Of a DNA stretch of 64,000 bases, positions 21,648 to 34,500 are shown piece by piece. Made by a program: the position numbers and the translations under genes. Source of the stretch: Agrocybe praecox (Eukaryota; Basidiomycota; Agaricomycetes; Agaricales; Agrocybaceae); the NCBI GenBank assembly GCA_964017145.1, contig OZ024841.1:1736001-1800000 (forward strand). Reading direction: 5' to 3'. Each line of letters opens with the position of its first letter. The stretch's first letter is position 1. The notes under the pieces were generated by a model. It searched no databases. It was not told the origin of the DNA and saw only the letters and a program-made list of their open reading frames with translations.

Positions 21648-22516
21648 TCACGCAGCCAGCTTATTGGCAACAGCCATCAGCTGGTCGATATTGATAAATT
21701 GTACCCAATTTTCGAGTTCCTGAGGGGTTTCCTGGAAAATAAAAGTGGTTTCTGAACCGCCTCGATAATATGCACAAACGCATTCGTAGTCCTCCTGTTT
21801 GAGGATGGTGCCCCTGGCTACGCCGAGCTTGGCAGTGAAGACGCGGAATTCCCATCCCATGAGCTTGTTGCCGTCTCCTGTGGCTATCTTGTTGGCTACG
21901 TCGATTTCAAGACGGGAGTAGTCGAATCCAATAGGCTGGCCTATGGCTTTGATATAGGACTCCTTCATGGCGAGTAAAATGCATAGCCGTTTGAGAATAA
22001 TTTCATCAGGGTTGTTCACGATGCTGGCGATTTCAAGTTGAGTTAGCTGTTTGAAAAAGAGAAATATTTTATTAGGGTCTTTGAAAATTTGAGGGTGGGA
22101 AACGGGTGTTGTACGGGGGCACAAACACAAAAAGGGCAGGCGTACTTTGTGGGATAATGATTCAAAATATGCGGGTATAGGTGCACCTTTGGGCTCTACT
22201 TTGAGTTGCTTGATCCCTAGGCCGATGTTGACTACCTGAGCAGGTGACCCTTGAGTTACAGACATGCCGCAAAGCGAATTATGGTATGTAAGTTGATAGC
22301 CTATAGATGGCAGCCGAGCACGTCCGCTATGGTCATTCTGATGACGGAGATGTCAGAATAGAGTCTCAGCAGAAGTGCAAAAGACATTACTGATAGGTGT
22401 TCTATCCAATGCTTCCCTGTTGGCGTAACATGGTCTTGCCATTTCGCACGTGGAACTCGACGATGTCGCATCATTAGTACAGGGAGAAGCTGTGTCATTA
22501 GCATACCTGTATCCAC
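21648..22516 (-). CDS. 4'-phosphopantetheinyl-transferase-like protein (Sfp/Lys5 type), possibly defective
   Basis: Exons on the minus strand carry LLPVLMMRHRRVPRAKW, TPTGKHWI, then IGYQLTYHNSLCGMSV, VNIGLGIKQLKVEPKG, an intron after SLSHK, then ILLAMKESYIKAIGQPIGFDYSRLEIDV and the end at 21648. The order (GKP-like, NxTHxxxLV-like, GxDI-like, WxxKEAxxKA-like) is that of Sfp-type transferases, which load coenzyme-A-derived phosphopantetheine onto carrier proteins and, in fungi, activate Lys2, PKS and NRPS. Oddities: the usual metal-binding Asp in (V/I)G(V/I)D reads IGLG; the usual THD reads TYHN; and W of WxxKE is A. No convincing N-terminal exon was found, so the start is only the upstream limit of the recognisable frame. 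It may be a diverged paralogue or a pseudogene. Confidence 0.5.
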
Positions 22517-23141
22517 GACTTTCAGTACCCAGTGGCATTAGAATCGACCACAATGACACGCACGAAAAGAGTCCGGATTTTTATATTCATACTTGTAATC
22601 GTTCGGGAAGCACAATTTGCATAGCTCAAATGCTATATCGTATTCCTGGAATCCGATGTGTTTTCAGCGATTATTGAAAGGAAAAGAGACATTGCACGAG
22701 CGCACCGATTGGGCATATTCTCTGTTCAGCGATAGCATCCATACTAGTACAGTTTCGTAGCTCATTTAAGAGTGTAGATGGGCGTAGATGTAAATGTACA
22801 GGGAAGAGATGGTTGTGTAGCTGTGGTGACAGACCATGAGTCATTTTGGCAGGAATTCCAGATATATGCATACGATTATCCCGGTAGCTGTATGATAACG
22901 CCTTTATGTGGGTGGCGATAAAGTGTGTGGGGGTGTAGGTCCTGTTCAAAAGGAAGACTCTCCATGATCGCTTATGCATACCCACTGTCGACCTGCATTT
23001 CAAGGGCCGACATACAGGATCACTCGTGACTTTTCCACGATGCATCACAAATCAATTCATTTCAATTCATTTTTTCTATCAAATAAAAAAGCCTCGTTCC
23101 TTCTCTTTCATTTATACTTTCTTTTCTCAACAAAAGTCAAT

Positions 23142-23235
23142 GGTAGCGGTGAGGTTCGAACTCACGCGGACTCACGCCCATTGGGAATCAAGCAGTTCTT
23201 AAATCCAACGCCTTAACCAACTCGGCCACGCTACC
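23142..23235 (-). tRNA. tRNA-Leu (anticodon UAA), intron-containing
   Basis: The minus strand folds as a class II tRNA: acceptor GGTAGCG pairs with CGCTACC, the D arm is GCCGAGTTGGTTAAGGC, the anticodon loop is TTTAAGA with TAA, the long variable arm is TGGGCGTGAGTCCG, and the T arm is CGTGAGTTCGAACCTCACC. Relative to a 17-nt anticodon arm there are about 11 extra bases after position 37, read as a short intron, as usual in fungal tRNA-Leu. One pair at the base of the anticodon loop is a mismatch (A31:C39). CCA is not encoded. Confidence 0.85.
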
Positions 23236-23916
23236 CAGCATAGAGGTTCGCCCTTTTTGCAATCTCATAAGTAACAAATTATATTATTTAAAATTTCTCC
23301 TTGAAAGCTTGACCGCCGACCGGACCACCAATACCCCTTCCATTTTCTACTCATGACGGGGATCTGAAAAGACCATTGCTCGCATCCGGGACTGGGAATG
23401 ACAACTCGGACCGTCCATTCTATTGGTTCCCTATGGTTCTTCTCTACTCCCTCCTGCAACCCTCCTGGCCACTGACTATCGAACGTCAATCGAGGACGAC
23501 CAGTGAACTTTTCACGAACGAGAATGAACGTACTAGACCCTATTTTCTGCTTCCCAGACTTTATTGCATAATTTGCATTTAGTGGAAAGATGCTCGGATA
23601 CATGTACTCGGTTCCCTCTGCTCTTGTGTCTTCTTGTGTTTTATTGTTCTTCCTGCATTTTTCCAGCCACGGTGGACAAGAAGAGCAGAAAGCAACTTGA
23701 ACGGCTTTATGTCCTAATTTCTGGTCTCGGAATAACGTCGGTGCTTTGAGATGCTGGTTTTTCTTCTTTTTTTCATTTGTGGAATTTGCACTCGTGACTG
23801 GGGATAACTTCTGAAGAGGTTCTCCTCGTTTGATGACTTCATATAAAAAGGGGTTTCTGAGAGCGGGACCGCGACCATTTCTCTTTCACCCAAATTTCCA
23901 AGTTACCTTCGGAAGT
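23236..23916. other. Intergenic region upstream of SGNH hydrolase gene
   Basis: No supported gene. ATATAAAAAG at about 23841 is a plausible TATA box some 75 bases before the ATG of the esterase gene. Confidence 0.4.
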
Positions 23917-25635
23917 ATGCAAATCTTCCAAAGTTTGCTGCTTGTCGTACCAGCTGTCATGGCCACGGTGGTCGCAGCGTCAAGTCTTCCTCGTCCTCAA
24001 ACCCTTACAATCAAGAATGACCATCCGCTCATATACTATCATGGTCGTTGGGACGCCTCTCCTGGTACATGGTGGTACGTTATTTCATAAACCATAAACC
24101 TTAGAGCGTCTTGATTCCAAAGCTCCCAATTCTTCAAGGGCAGGTTCAGGGTTCAAAATTAACGTGAAAAATCTCAAAGAATTGTCAATCAATCTCGGAG
24201 AACACACTACGTCCCCCTTCGCCTCCATCGGCGTCTCTGTGGCCGGCTCTGAATTCTTTACTGTCAACGTATCGGCAGGTGCAAATTCTATCCCACTTAC
24301 ACCTCCTGCTGCGACTTCTTTTTTGGCCAAACCACAAGCATCTCCCACTTTAGTCAGGATCAACGTTGAGGGATGGCAAAATAATCGGATAAATTTGGAA
24401 AGTATTACGCTTAACCCGGTATGTGTCATTGAAGTGGCTCTCTAAAAAATGGTCTGGCGACTCATGTTTTTTTTCCCGATCAAGGATGCCGTTTTACTCC
24501 CCTATCAACCGTCCAAACTCGCTTTCCAATTTATTGGTGATTCTCTATCGGCAGTAAGCTCTCTTCATCTGTGTCTGTCTGTATTGAATTACATTTACCT
24601 ATTTCTACATCTCCAGGGTCAATACCTTCCGGAGGGCGTAGACCAGGCCTGGCCATTCCTCGTCGGAGAAAAATTCAAAGCAGAACACCGGGTTAACGCA
24701 CAGCCAGGGGCGGCTCTCACTGTAAGCACGCAACTGAAGGAGGAAAAAAACTTCGAACTCTCACTGAATCAACTATATGATCTCTAATAGGACATACTTT
24801 CATACGGCAACGTGCATGGTGTCTCCTTCCAATATTTCAAGGTAAGCTCCGACCCACCCATTCCCCTTGTTTATCGGCTGAAATGCTGAAAATGCACCAC
24901 TTTCGTCTTCGAAGACCGAAGATACCGGTTTCTACTACACCTCCGACCATAACTTCACCACCAACTGGAATTTCGCACGGGAAAACCCTCACTCCACGCA
25001 CATCATTATTCATATTGGGTCAGTACCTTTCCGCTCTGAAAAGCCCTCAATTGAACCACCGTATTGAACGAACGTCGAACGTCCTCAGAGCGAACGACGC
25101 CTCGCAGGGAGTAAGCAACGATCAATTCGTACAGGTAGTTGCTGGGCTTTTTCGAGTGTTAGATGGCTTTTTGTTTATTTCATTTTATTTCGAATTCATC
25201 AGGTATACTCGGACTTCCTCGCCAAAATACGTGCATTGAACCCCAAAGCCCCCATTTTCGTGTTCACTCCGGTTCGTTATATTCGTCCATCCATCCTCCT
25301 AATACTGAATTCGAACTCCCAACTCAGTGGGGCTGGCCGAGCTCTGATGGAACGATAAGCTATTACTACGATGGACAATACCAGAAAATCGTCGATGCAA
25401 GGTGATTCACCATCCAATCCCAGCTCTGAGATTTCGTTGAACATTACTTAATTTAAATCTTTTTCAACAACACAGGAAAGCCCTCGGGGACAAAAACATC
25501 TTCCTGGTCGATACTACCGGCTGGGTCGCCTGGGCCGACGTCTTCCCTGATAATACTCACCCGAATGTCGCAGGACACGTGAAAATCGCCAATGAATTCG
25601 TCGCGTGGTTGAAGAAGTGGGGTCTATCTCCGTGA
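23917..25635 (+). CDS. Secreted SGNH/GDSL hydrolase, CE2-like carbohydrate esterase
   Basis: Multi-exon gene starting MQIFQSLLLVVPAVMATVVA (signal peptide) at 23917 and ending WGLSP-TGA at 25635. An N-terminal beta-sandwich-like part (IYYHGRWDASPGTWW, FKINVKNLKELSINLGEHT, VRINVEGWQNNRINLESITL) precedes the catalytic SGNH part. Block I is LAFQFIGDSLSAGQYLPEG (nucleophile Ser). GAALTDILSYGNVHGV and STHIIIHIGSNDASQG (block III Asn) follow, and the final block V is DNTHPNVAGHVKIANEF (Asp and His). A jelly roll before an SGNH domain is the layout of CE2 acetylxylan/glucomannan esterases, so removal of acetyl groups from plant polysaccharides is likely but inferred. At least seven short introns interrupt it, one right after the nucleophile block. 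Confidence 0.8.
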
Positions 25636-25823
25636 ACGTGAAAGCGGGTATGCATTGGAAATGATAAACAGATACAAGGGAATTATTTACAGGGGTGGTA
25701 TAAGTACATTATGCGTTTGGTAGAACAAAAAGAAGTCGTCGTCGTCGTGAGTGCGTAAGGGTCGTGCATGATAAGTTCGTGAATGTGAAATGTGGATGTG
25801 GATATTGAGCATAGTAGGGATTA

Positions 25824-28001
25824 TCAAGTAGTAAAAGTGAAAAGCGGGCTCTCATTGCCCTTCTTCTCACGCAGAGTTTCCTCCTGTGCGAGCTGCGATT
25901 CGCTGAGCTGGCTCCTCCTAAGCGTATTACGAGAATTCCGCCATTGATAGAGACCCTTCTGGAGAAACCATAGCGCGAAGGCGGATCCTGCGAAGAGGAT
26001 GTTGATCAAGTTCCCGCGTTTGAAATCGGGCGCGTCGTCCGCGCGATATATTTGTGAGCCCCAAACTCCATAGATGTTAGCTAAACGAAGAGAATAAGCA
26101 ACTCGTGGTCATGATACTTGAACAATCAAGGACATACATGCTCCTATGACGAGACCAGATGCGACAGTGCGTTTTCCGACGCTCCTGATGAGGATCGATT
26201 TCAGATTTACAGATGCCTATTGATGTGGGGTACAAGTTCACTCACCCGGTATTCTCTGACATCCATGCAATAGTAAGAGGATGTGTCGACGGCCATGATG
26301 CCACGATCACAGCAGCGAAGTATTTGATAGCTCTTCCCGAATCACTGGGCAAACTGCGTAGGAAGATCCATCCTGCAAGTTGCCAACCAGCTTATTGAAA
26401 TGGATGGGGGTGTCAGCTTTAAAAAGGAAAATATTACTTCTTCAAACGCACCTCCGAATGCACCATGATACCCACGCTCTCGGATTTTATCCGAATGTCG
26501 AATGACGAGAATCATGAAAATTCCTTGAAGAAGGTATGGTGGTGCAGTGAGAGCGTTGGCGATAGACACGCTGAAGTTGAAGGACTTGATGACTGTTGGT
26601 AAATCTATAATACATACTAGAGTCAATACAGGAGGGGAGAAAATAACAATTTCAAAGGCGCATAGACGAACATGTGTACATAGGCGTGTTAGGTGTCTGT
26701 CCAATCATTGTAATGAGGAGATGGCCCAAAATACCAAAGTCCGACAGTGTCGCTCGTACGTCTGCCCATTGTACATATTTCCTAAGAAGGCAGTGTGAAA
26801 TTGCATTCTAAATACGACAGTTGAAAGACATATAGCTTACTCGTACGATTGCTTGGATATGTCGTCGCGTATAACCCTCGTGATGGCAATTTGGGTCTGT
26901 CTGTGAGTCAACCACAATTTCGAACCTCGAAGACCTCCCTGTGTTTTGGTTAAATCCCGAGGCAGATAAAACCTAAATGTTTTTATTAGTAAGATCCTTG
27001 AAACACATTTATACTTTTGATAATTACCATGTCCCTGCTGCTGCCACGACTGTAATGATGCCATCCACCAGGAATAGCCATTTCCAGCCTTCGAGACCTG
27101 CGATACCTCTCATTTTGAGGAGACCACTCGCCATGAGCCCACTGACGGCGCTGGAAACGTATTGGACACCCCAGAATAGCGCTAGGCGAGTAGCAAGCTC
27201 AGTGCTCTTGTAAAACCCTCCGAGATAAACGAGTGTGGTCGGGATGACACCTGTGTTGAGTTTAAAACCATGTCGATCCCGTGAATTATGAACTTCTGCT
27301 TACCTCCTTCTGTGATGGCAATGACTACATAAATTGAGTGGGCTAAATGAAAATATACAGCCGAGAAATTGAAAATCAAACCTACAGCATCGCACTGATT
27401 TGGGTAAGAATTAGAAAGAAAATTCATAGTAGTTTGTGAGCATGCCTACCTGTGAGATAACCAGATTTGTCCGAGATTATTGTATGTGCTAGTGTCACGA
27501 TTCCCCACGAGAGCATGAGAATAGGTATCCCTTTTGACGGTACCGTAAGGGCAAATGCTATAGATAAATGGAATAAAAATACGTACATCTGTGTGGACCA
27601 ACGATCTTGGCGACCACTGCGCCCGTCAAACAAGCTATAGCAAAGAAGATCGAGTACAAAGCTGTCGCAGTATTCACGACATCGATATCGAAGCCCAAAT
27701 CGAACGGTAAATTGTCTGATATCGCATTAGAATTGTTTGTCCGATCCATGTTCAGAACGAAAGTTGTGAGCAGGATACAAGGCATCAAACGCGCGTCGAT
27801 TATCTTCAAAACTTCGCTCTCTTCTTCAGGACTGTAATCCAAACTCGGGATGTAGAATGCGTTCTTCCGAGGCTGCGTGAGTGTCTCTCCGTAAGAAGCC
27901 GACTGCGAGGAGCTTGTCAACAAAGTCGTAGTTTCATCTGGGCGTCGACCATCCGCCTCAAAGCTGTACCCTCTCTGAGCTTTCTCGAGCGCAGTATCCA
28001 T
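25824..28001 (-). CDS. Major facilitator superfamily transporter, anion:cation symporter (allantoate/nicotinate permease) family
   Basis: Minus-strand, multi-exon; start chosen at 28001 (MDTALEKAQRGYSFEADGRR) because the 36 codons upstream in the same frame look like UTR. The long cytosolic N-terminus ends in DARLMPCILLTTFVLNMDRTNNSNAI, the family's TM1 signature (LDRxNxxNA), followed by DNLPFDLGF and TATALYSIFFAIACLTGAVVAKIVGP. Later exons carry IPILMLSWGIVTLAHTI and the helices of the C-terminal half. The last exon (25824-~26010) has the final helix FAGSAFALWFLQKGLYQWRNSRNTLRR and a charged tail. Dal5/Tna1-type proteins import allantoate, nicotinate, vitamins or small acids across the plasma membrane; the substrate here is unknown. 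It converges with the esterase gene. Confidence 0.85.
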
Positions 28002-28507
28002 GAGCGGAAAGAGGAAAGAAAGGGATGATAATAGCAAACACAGAAATTGCCGTTGTAGCAAGCCTTGATATGATGTTTGATGGCCGTTTGACAGCAGGAT
28101 GGTGTACAATGAAGCAAGGATGGCACCATAGCCTTAGTTATCACATTTAGTCATGATGAAGCTAATAGCTTCAGATATGGGAATCAAGAACCGCAAAGTC
28201 CGTAGGACGGTGTAACCCGAGCCCACCCTTTAAGGATAGCGGCCTTCGATATTTTCCCACCACCAGCTCTTCAGCCATCAGCAGACTGGAAGGCCCACCG
28301 ATTATTTCTACCATGAGTGGCAACGTATCTCGGCTTAGAACCTTTCGAGGAGCATAGACTTTCAAATTCTGGTTACCCCTCCGAAATACATGATCATACG
28401 ATAATCAACGGCAATCAGGACACGAGATAACACACCCACCTCACCAGAACATCTGGAAGTTCTTCATGATTTCCGCTGGCTCCTAGGTCTGCGAGGATTT
28501 TTTGACT

Positions 28508-29080
28508 TCAGCTGCTACCACTGGACTCATTGTAACTTGGAGGCGGAAGTTTTGTGTCTCTAATGCTCAGCGGCTGATAGGAAAGCGCATCTGAATATGC
28601 ACTGGCGGTGCCAGTTCCCGAATTTGACATTGCCCTTTGGTGCGCCTCGAGCAATGGTATTGACGGTGAAGTTCCGAATGGGTATTGTCGCTTGCTCATT
28701 TGCTCAGTTGGTGGAGGCACTCCATAGCTGTTGGCCGCCTATAACTACTTAAAGATATGTTTCTCGTCCCACTGGGTGAAATCAGACCGTAAACTGAGAT
28801 GGATGTTCCTAATTAAATAATAGCAAGAAATCAGCAAACTTGTTTTTCCCCGCGATCCTCTGCCACTACGCTACCTGAGAACGTAATCGTCGCATTTGCA
28901 CCTGGCGTGTTGGTCAGGCTCAAAGTCCCACTATACGATGAGCCCGAGTTCTGGCTTGTCCAATGACGAACAGACAGTGGCTTCGAAATACCGCAGAGAC
29001 GCGGTCGTTGATACGGACATCCTGATATCCTAGTTAAGATGGGGGACCCAGGTGAAAACGCGCGCGGAAGATCTGAAAGG
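28508..29080 (-). pseudogene. Remnant of a Ser/Thr-rich single-pass membrane protein gene
   Basis: On the minus strand, WTSQNSGSSYSGTLSLTNTPGANATITFSG joins across an intron (GTAGCG...TTAATTAG) to TSISVYGLISPSGT. This is the beta-sandwich motif found at the N-terminus of many basidiomycete single-TM proteins. A cytosolic-tail-like frame (VPPPTEQMSKRQYPFGTS ... LPPPSYNESSGSS) ends at 28508. The expected Ser-rich stalk and transmembrane helix between them are absent, and the frames before WTSQNSG do not join to a signal peptide. It looks like an internally deleted copy. Confidence 0.35.
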
Positions 29081-31556
29081 AGCGAAAGGTATGCTGGGAT
29101 GGCACAAGGCAGAGAAGAAAGCTCCCGACGAGGCACGATAGTAAAATGGGGTTTGTTTGGTGAAAAGGAACGAATGAAATTGGCCTGGCAGGGCCACTTG
29201 CTGTGTTTTCCAACAAGCAGACCCTTGAGAAGCGCCACCGCGCACATTTCCTCACATGGGCATATCTTTTTTGATGCCGAGCCGAGTAGAGCTATGCAAC
29301 TGAGCGATGATGGAAATACAATCGGTATAAAAGTTTAGGACATTTGTCGTCTTCACCTGCTGTAAGAAAGAAATTTCGGGGATAAAATTGATCAAAGTGA
29401 AGTGCCCTTTCCCAGCGTTCAACTTCGAGTCATACAACGTCAAATTTTCCGCATTTAGGGATTCCTGTGGGAGAATGTGATACATACCTGTCAAAGCGTG
29501 GGTATGCAAGAGATGCATAGTAAGCGCGTACAAACGCCCATAATTTATGGCATGTAGGTGGTGAACTTCTCATTACTGGTCAAAATTTTATACAGAACCA
29601 TCAAATATTTAACTTAGACACTGTGGTAAAATAGGCTAATTCCAAGTTCGTTATAAGATAGATGAAAACAATCGTGATAAAACAATCGTGATTCAAATAT
29701 TCAGCGAGGGATAAGGATCTTCTTTTACATGGTTTACATTTCTCTCGAGCAAGACTCACCGTGACATATATTGAGCCTACTACATATGTACATGTAAAGC
29801 ATTACATTCAAAGACATACATATTTTGTTTCCAACTTCTGAGTTTCCATAAATTTCCATAGTCATCTCGGTATCAATAAGTACATTGGGAACTACTATCC
29901 AAATTTATCATTTTTTGAATATTAAAACGGTGCCAAGTATCGAAGGCCCAGGAGAATATCTAAGCATATATTTTACTTAAATCATGGAAGCAAACCGTAT
30001 AGCAAAACAGGCGAGTGTGTAGCTTTGAGCATAGCTTGTTGTGGCCTGGGGCTAAATACATGTCGAGCGTTCTAGCATGATTCAGAGTATTTCGCATAAT
30101 CTAAAAATAGCATTGCAAATCCTGGACTAATCCCCTGATCCGGGGTTCCGGTTAACTCTGAATTACGATTCGCTTTCCCATCGTGCATGCATGTATTGTG
30201 AGGTTAAGTGAATAGATAAGTGTTTTAATGAATGAGCGAGCAAGAAAGTTCGGTGCCGAGTTTGACTTCACCTTTACCTTTGGGTTTAATTAAGGTGCTT
30301 GATACGCCTCTGATCGCCCGTGGGTCGCTTTATGAAGGCATGAAGGTCGTAAAGGTCTCGCAAGCACCACATCTACAAATATCAAATGCGTAAAATTTTT
30401 TAAGGACAATCAAGATAAAGAGATTGCTTGTAACACTTTCCGAAAGAAAGAAAAAAACACCGTGATCACGAGCATCTGGCTTATAGCTTAAGTATAGAGC
30501 TCCAACATGATTAAAATAGTAGCCTTTTGAGTAGAAACTCGTCTGCCGGTGAAATATTGTCAAATAACACTGGAGAGCTCGTGAAGAAGGGAACTTGAAC
30601 CCACTACTATCAATGCCGACCGGAACCGGGAAATCCTCAAACGCATTGTGTCGCAAGTTCTATTTGTGGCTTTCCCACGTGTACTTTGTGGCGCCGTTGA
30701 GCTTTGTGTAAACTTTGTGGCCAACGACCATATAAGAAGACGCATGTTTTTTTTACACTGACTTTGTGTATTTAAGAAATTAATGCAGTATTGCAGAATC
30801 TATGTAGAACATCGAACTTACACAAAAGAAAAAGGGGAACGTCTACATTGCATCATCAGTTTTTGACGTAATGACTTCAACGGCACGCTCGGAACATGCA
30901 TATTTAATTGAAAGCCCCGCATGAACGTAGTAGGAGTAAGCCGCAGCATCTTTGACTGTCCAGACAAAGTAGTTTGAATGGTTCTACAAAACCCATCACC
31001 TTTTACTTGCAATTGCAGTCTAAGGTATCTAGCTTTTTTGCCCCTATCTTCACATAAGATATCAAATATGCCTGGGTGCGTAAAATCCCGGAAATGCTGG
31101 AGATTTCTGTATACCTGAGTTGGCCGACATCTGATCCACGTTTTAGTGTTTATCGATGGGAGAGCATTGTGGGCGAAGGGTTCGGCGCTAGCGAATTTGT
31201 GACCAAATAAAGGGATGACCTGCCTTTTGTAATAAATAAAAATGTTTTAAGGTAATTAGTAATTCCGCCGTGGATAATAAGATGTGTGCTTTGATATGCC
31301 ACACATACCACATATTAATGATGTTGAAACGTTGTTAGTGAGTGAAACGATGCTTTACATTGTCTATTGGCGGTTGTGGGGAAGAACGGTTTTAGCAAGA
31401 ATATAATCCGCAGTATTTGACAAAAAAGGCAAGTCCGCCCGTATTCCGGCAAAAAAATATCCAAAAAGAGAAGAAATGCCGGGAGTGCGTTGTGAATTCT
31501 CGGTGCAAGGGAAATTTGAGCCGGGCTGACCAATACTTTCAGGTTGTCCTCCTGCC
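29081..31556. other. Long intergenic region, no supported gene
   Basis: About 2.5 kb, AT-rich, with stops in all frames except short runs without recognisable content. The final few hundred bases must include the NST1 promoter and 5' UTR. Confidence 0.45.
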
Positions 31557-34500
31557 ATGCCCGTGAGCAGAGCAAATCCGCCAACTGGCCAACAAGTGCC
31601 CCCATCTTCAGTATCTATCGGCAAAAAACCCATGAATTACCCACCGACTCAACCGCAGACCCAGACGACGACGACGACGCAGCAGCAGCCAAAGAGTGCA
31701 CGCGCGGCCTCAAAGGCGCCGGTGTACAACCAACAGCAGCAGCAACAACAACAGAATCGTCATCCGTCGCCACCGACGTCGAATGCTGGAACTGGAAACA
31801 AAACGAAAGCAGGTGGCGGAAGTGCTGGCACTCAGAATGGCGTCAACTCTGGACCGACTGCAGCGCAGAAGGGTAAAGCTAACGCAAACAAGATCTGGAG
31901 TACGAGCACTACGGAAGAGCGCGAACGTATCAAAGACTTTTGGTTGGGACTCGGAGAACAAGAACGACGAAACCTGGTCAAGATTGAAAAGGATACTGTG
32001 CTCCGGAAGATGAAGGAACAGCAGAAACACAGCTGCTCCTGTGCCGTCTGTGGCAGAAAGCGGTTGGTATCTTTTATATATTCTGATTTCTTTCTTCTCT
32101 TCGCGTCAGACAACATTCGCTGACCACGTTTCTTTCCTTCTTTTCTATGTATTCCCTTTATCTTTTGATCTCAATCTGATCAACCAACGATCGCTCAGAA
32201 ATGCGATAGAGGAAGAGCTCGAGGTACTGTACGATGCTTATTACGAAGAGCTAGAACAGTACGCAAATTACCAGCAGCGCTACGTCTCCTCCGGTGGTAC
32301 AATTCCACCACCTCCTGGCCCCGGACCTTTTCCCGGAAGCGTGGAGCTTGACAAGAATGGCGCTGTCGTCGCTCCTGCACCGCTTACCTCCAAACGCGCA
32401 AGAGCCACCAAGCAGCAAGCACTACAGCAACAGCAACGTGGTCAAACACCGCAAGGCCTCATAACTCCTGTGACAAATGGGCGCAAGTCGCAACATCCCC
32501 ACCCCCATCCCCACCATCATCCACCACCCGGAAAAGAAAATGAGTTTGAAGAGGACGAACCGGAAGAGGAGGAATACGAAGGAGAAGAGTATGAAGAGGA
32601 AGAAGAAGAAGAAGAACAGGAGGAGGAGGAAGAGGAAGAAGAGGACGAAGAAGAGGAAGAGGACGAGGACGAAGAAATACCCCAGCCTCAAGAAGTCGGT
32701 CGGCGTGGAGGAAATGAACGAACGCCGAAAGGGCCAACTGGACCGAGAAGAGGAGCTCAACAAACAGCCACTGGTGGACGTCGGGGCGGCTCTGGTAAGG
32801 CACGAGATGGGCTATTCAACATTAGCAGCAGTTTAACTGTTTCTGGTAAGCTATTTTATGCTAAGGTGGTGCTCCTCTCTATATTAAACCCTCTCTTAGG
32901 CCCTGGCAATATCCTTACTGTCGCCGATGATTTGTTAAAGAATGACGGCCAAAAGTTCCTGGAGATGATGGAGCAGCTTGCTGAACGACGCATGCAACGT
33001 GAAGAAGATTTAGTTAACGACGTTGAGGGCGAAAGCGACGAAGAGAGTGAGGATGATCGGGAGGGGAGTGAAGGTGAGGAAGAAGGCGAAGAGGACGGCA
33101 ACGAGAGCGAGGACGAGGAGGACGATGAAGAGGATGACGAAGAGGAAGAGGTATGTAATATTGGCCTTTTAGTTATGTCCTTTCATTCACTTACCTCTTC
33201 GTTTAGGTCATGACAGATGACCAGAAGATGGAAGAGGGAAAGCGCATGTTCTCCATCTTCGCAGCGCGTATGTTTGAGCAACGGGTATTACAAGCCTATC
33301 GGGAAAAGGTTGCTCAAGAACGCCAGTTGCAGCTTCTTCGTGAGCTCGAAGAGGAGGATAAGTCGAGTCGCGACCGTGAGATGAAAAAGCAGTCACAGAA
33401 CCAAAAGAAGAAAGACAAGAAGCGGTACGTGTTATTCACACGTCTTAGTCGCGCTGCATCTTAATTTACTGATGTTATTTAACTAGTCAACAAAAGTTGG
33501 CGAAGGAAGAGGAAAAGGCTGCTAAAACTGCGGAAAAGGCTGCCGAGGAAGCTGCGCTGAAAGCGAAGCAACTGGCGCAAGAGGAGGAAAATCGGAAGAA
33601 ACGTGAAGAGGAACGACAAAGACGGGAAGCTGCCAAGCGAGCCGCCGAGGAAGAGCGAGTACGTAAGGAAGAGGAAAAGAAGAAACGCCAACAGGAAGAA
33701 CGAGAACGCGAGTTGGAGCGTGAACGAAAGAAAAGGGAGAAGGAAGAGAAAGTGAAGAAGGAGCGAGAAGAAAAGGAACGTAAACTGAAAGAGGAACGTG
33801 AGGCCAGACTTGCTAAGGAGCGCGAAGACAAAGCCGAGCGGGAAAGAATTGACAAGGAAAAGAGGGAGGAACGAGAGAAGGTTGAAAAAGAGAAGCGATT
33901 GGCAAAGGAAAAAGAGGAAAAGGCAGAAAGAGAAGCCAAGGAGAAACTCGTCATGCAACAGCGTGCTGCAGCCATTGCCCAAGCACAAGTCAACAGCGTG
34001 AAGCAGCCTGTGCGCGCCAATGCCGCATCTTCGTCGTCGTCCTCTTCCCTAGCGATTTCTGCGAAAGGCAATGGCCCTTCGCCAATTACTGTTGCTACCC
34101 CTCGGTCTCCTACCTCTGTCAGCATACCCAACGGTGTCAACTCGAAGAAGGGCGTCAGCAATAAGCATGTGTCTCCACCTGTATCGGCCACTCCGTCGTC
34201 AAGTTCGGTGGGATCAGTGGGTCGTCCTCACAGTGGTCCTCCCCAGCAGCATACTCTCGCACAACCTCTACAACATCAGCCTCAGCTTCAACAGCCATCT
34301 CAATTAAATATGTCGCGACCTCCTCATTTGCCTTTGACGCCTGTTGCACCTCCTCATCTTCCTCCTCATCTTCCTCCCCAGATGTTCGCTCATCCTCAGG
34401 GTCCTGTCATGATCCCTCCTGCAATTTCACCTCGTGGAGGCAACTTTCCTCCCATGCCATTCCCCTTTGGCACTCCCAATATGCAGCATCATCCTCCTGG

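Noticed and set aside
31640..31760. CAG/CAA and ACG repeats looked at as a possible CRISPR or minisatellite
   Set aside because: They are in-frame Gln/Thr codon runs of NST1, without spacers.
32422..32803. Long minus-strand frames opposite NST1 (Leu/Phe/Ser-rich)
   Set aside because: Mirror images of the acidic Glu-rich NST1 exon; composition alone explains them.
33479..34191. 170-230 codon minus-strand frames in the coiled-coil part of NST1
   Set aside because: Shadows of the Lys/Glu/Arg repeats on the other strand, with no family features.
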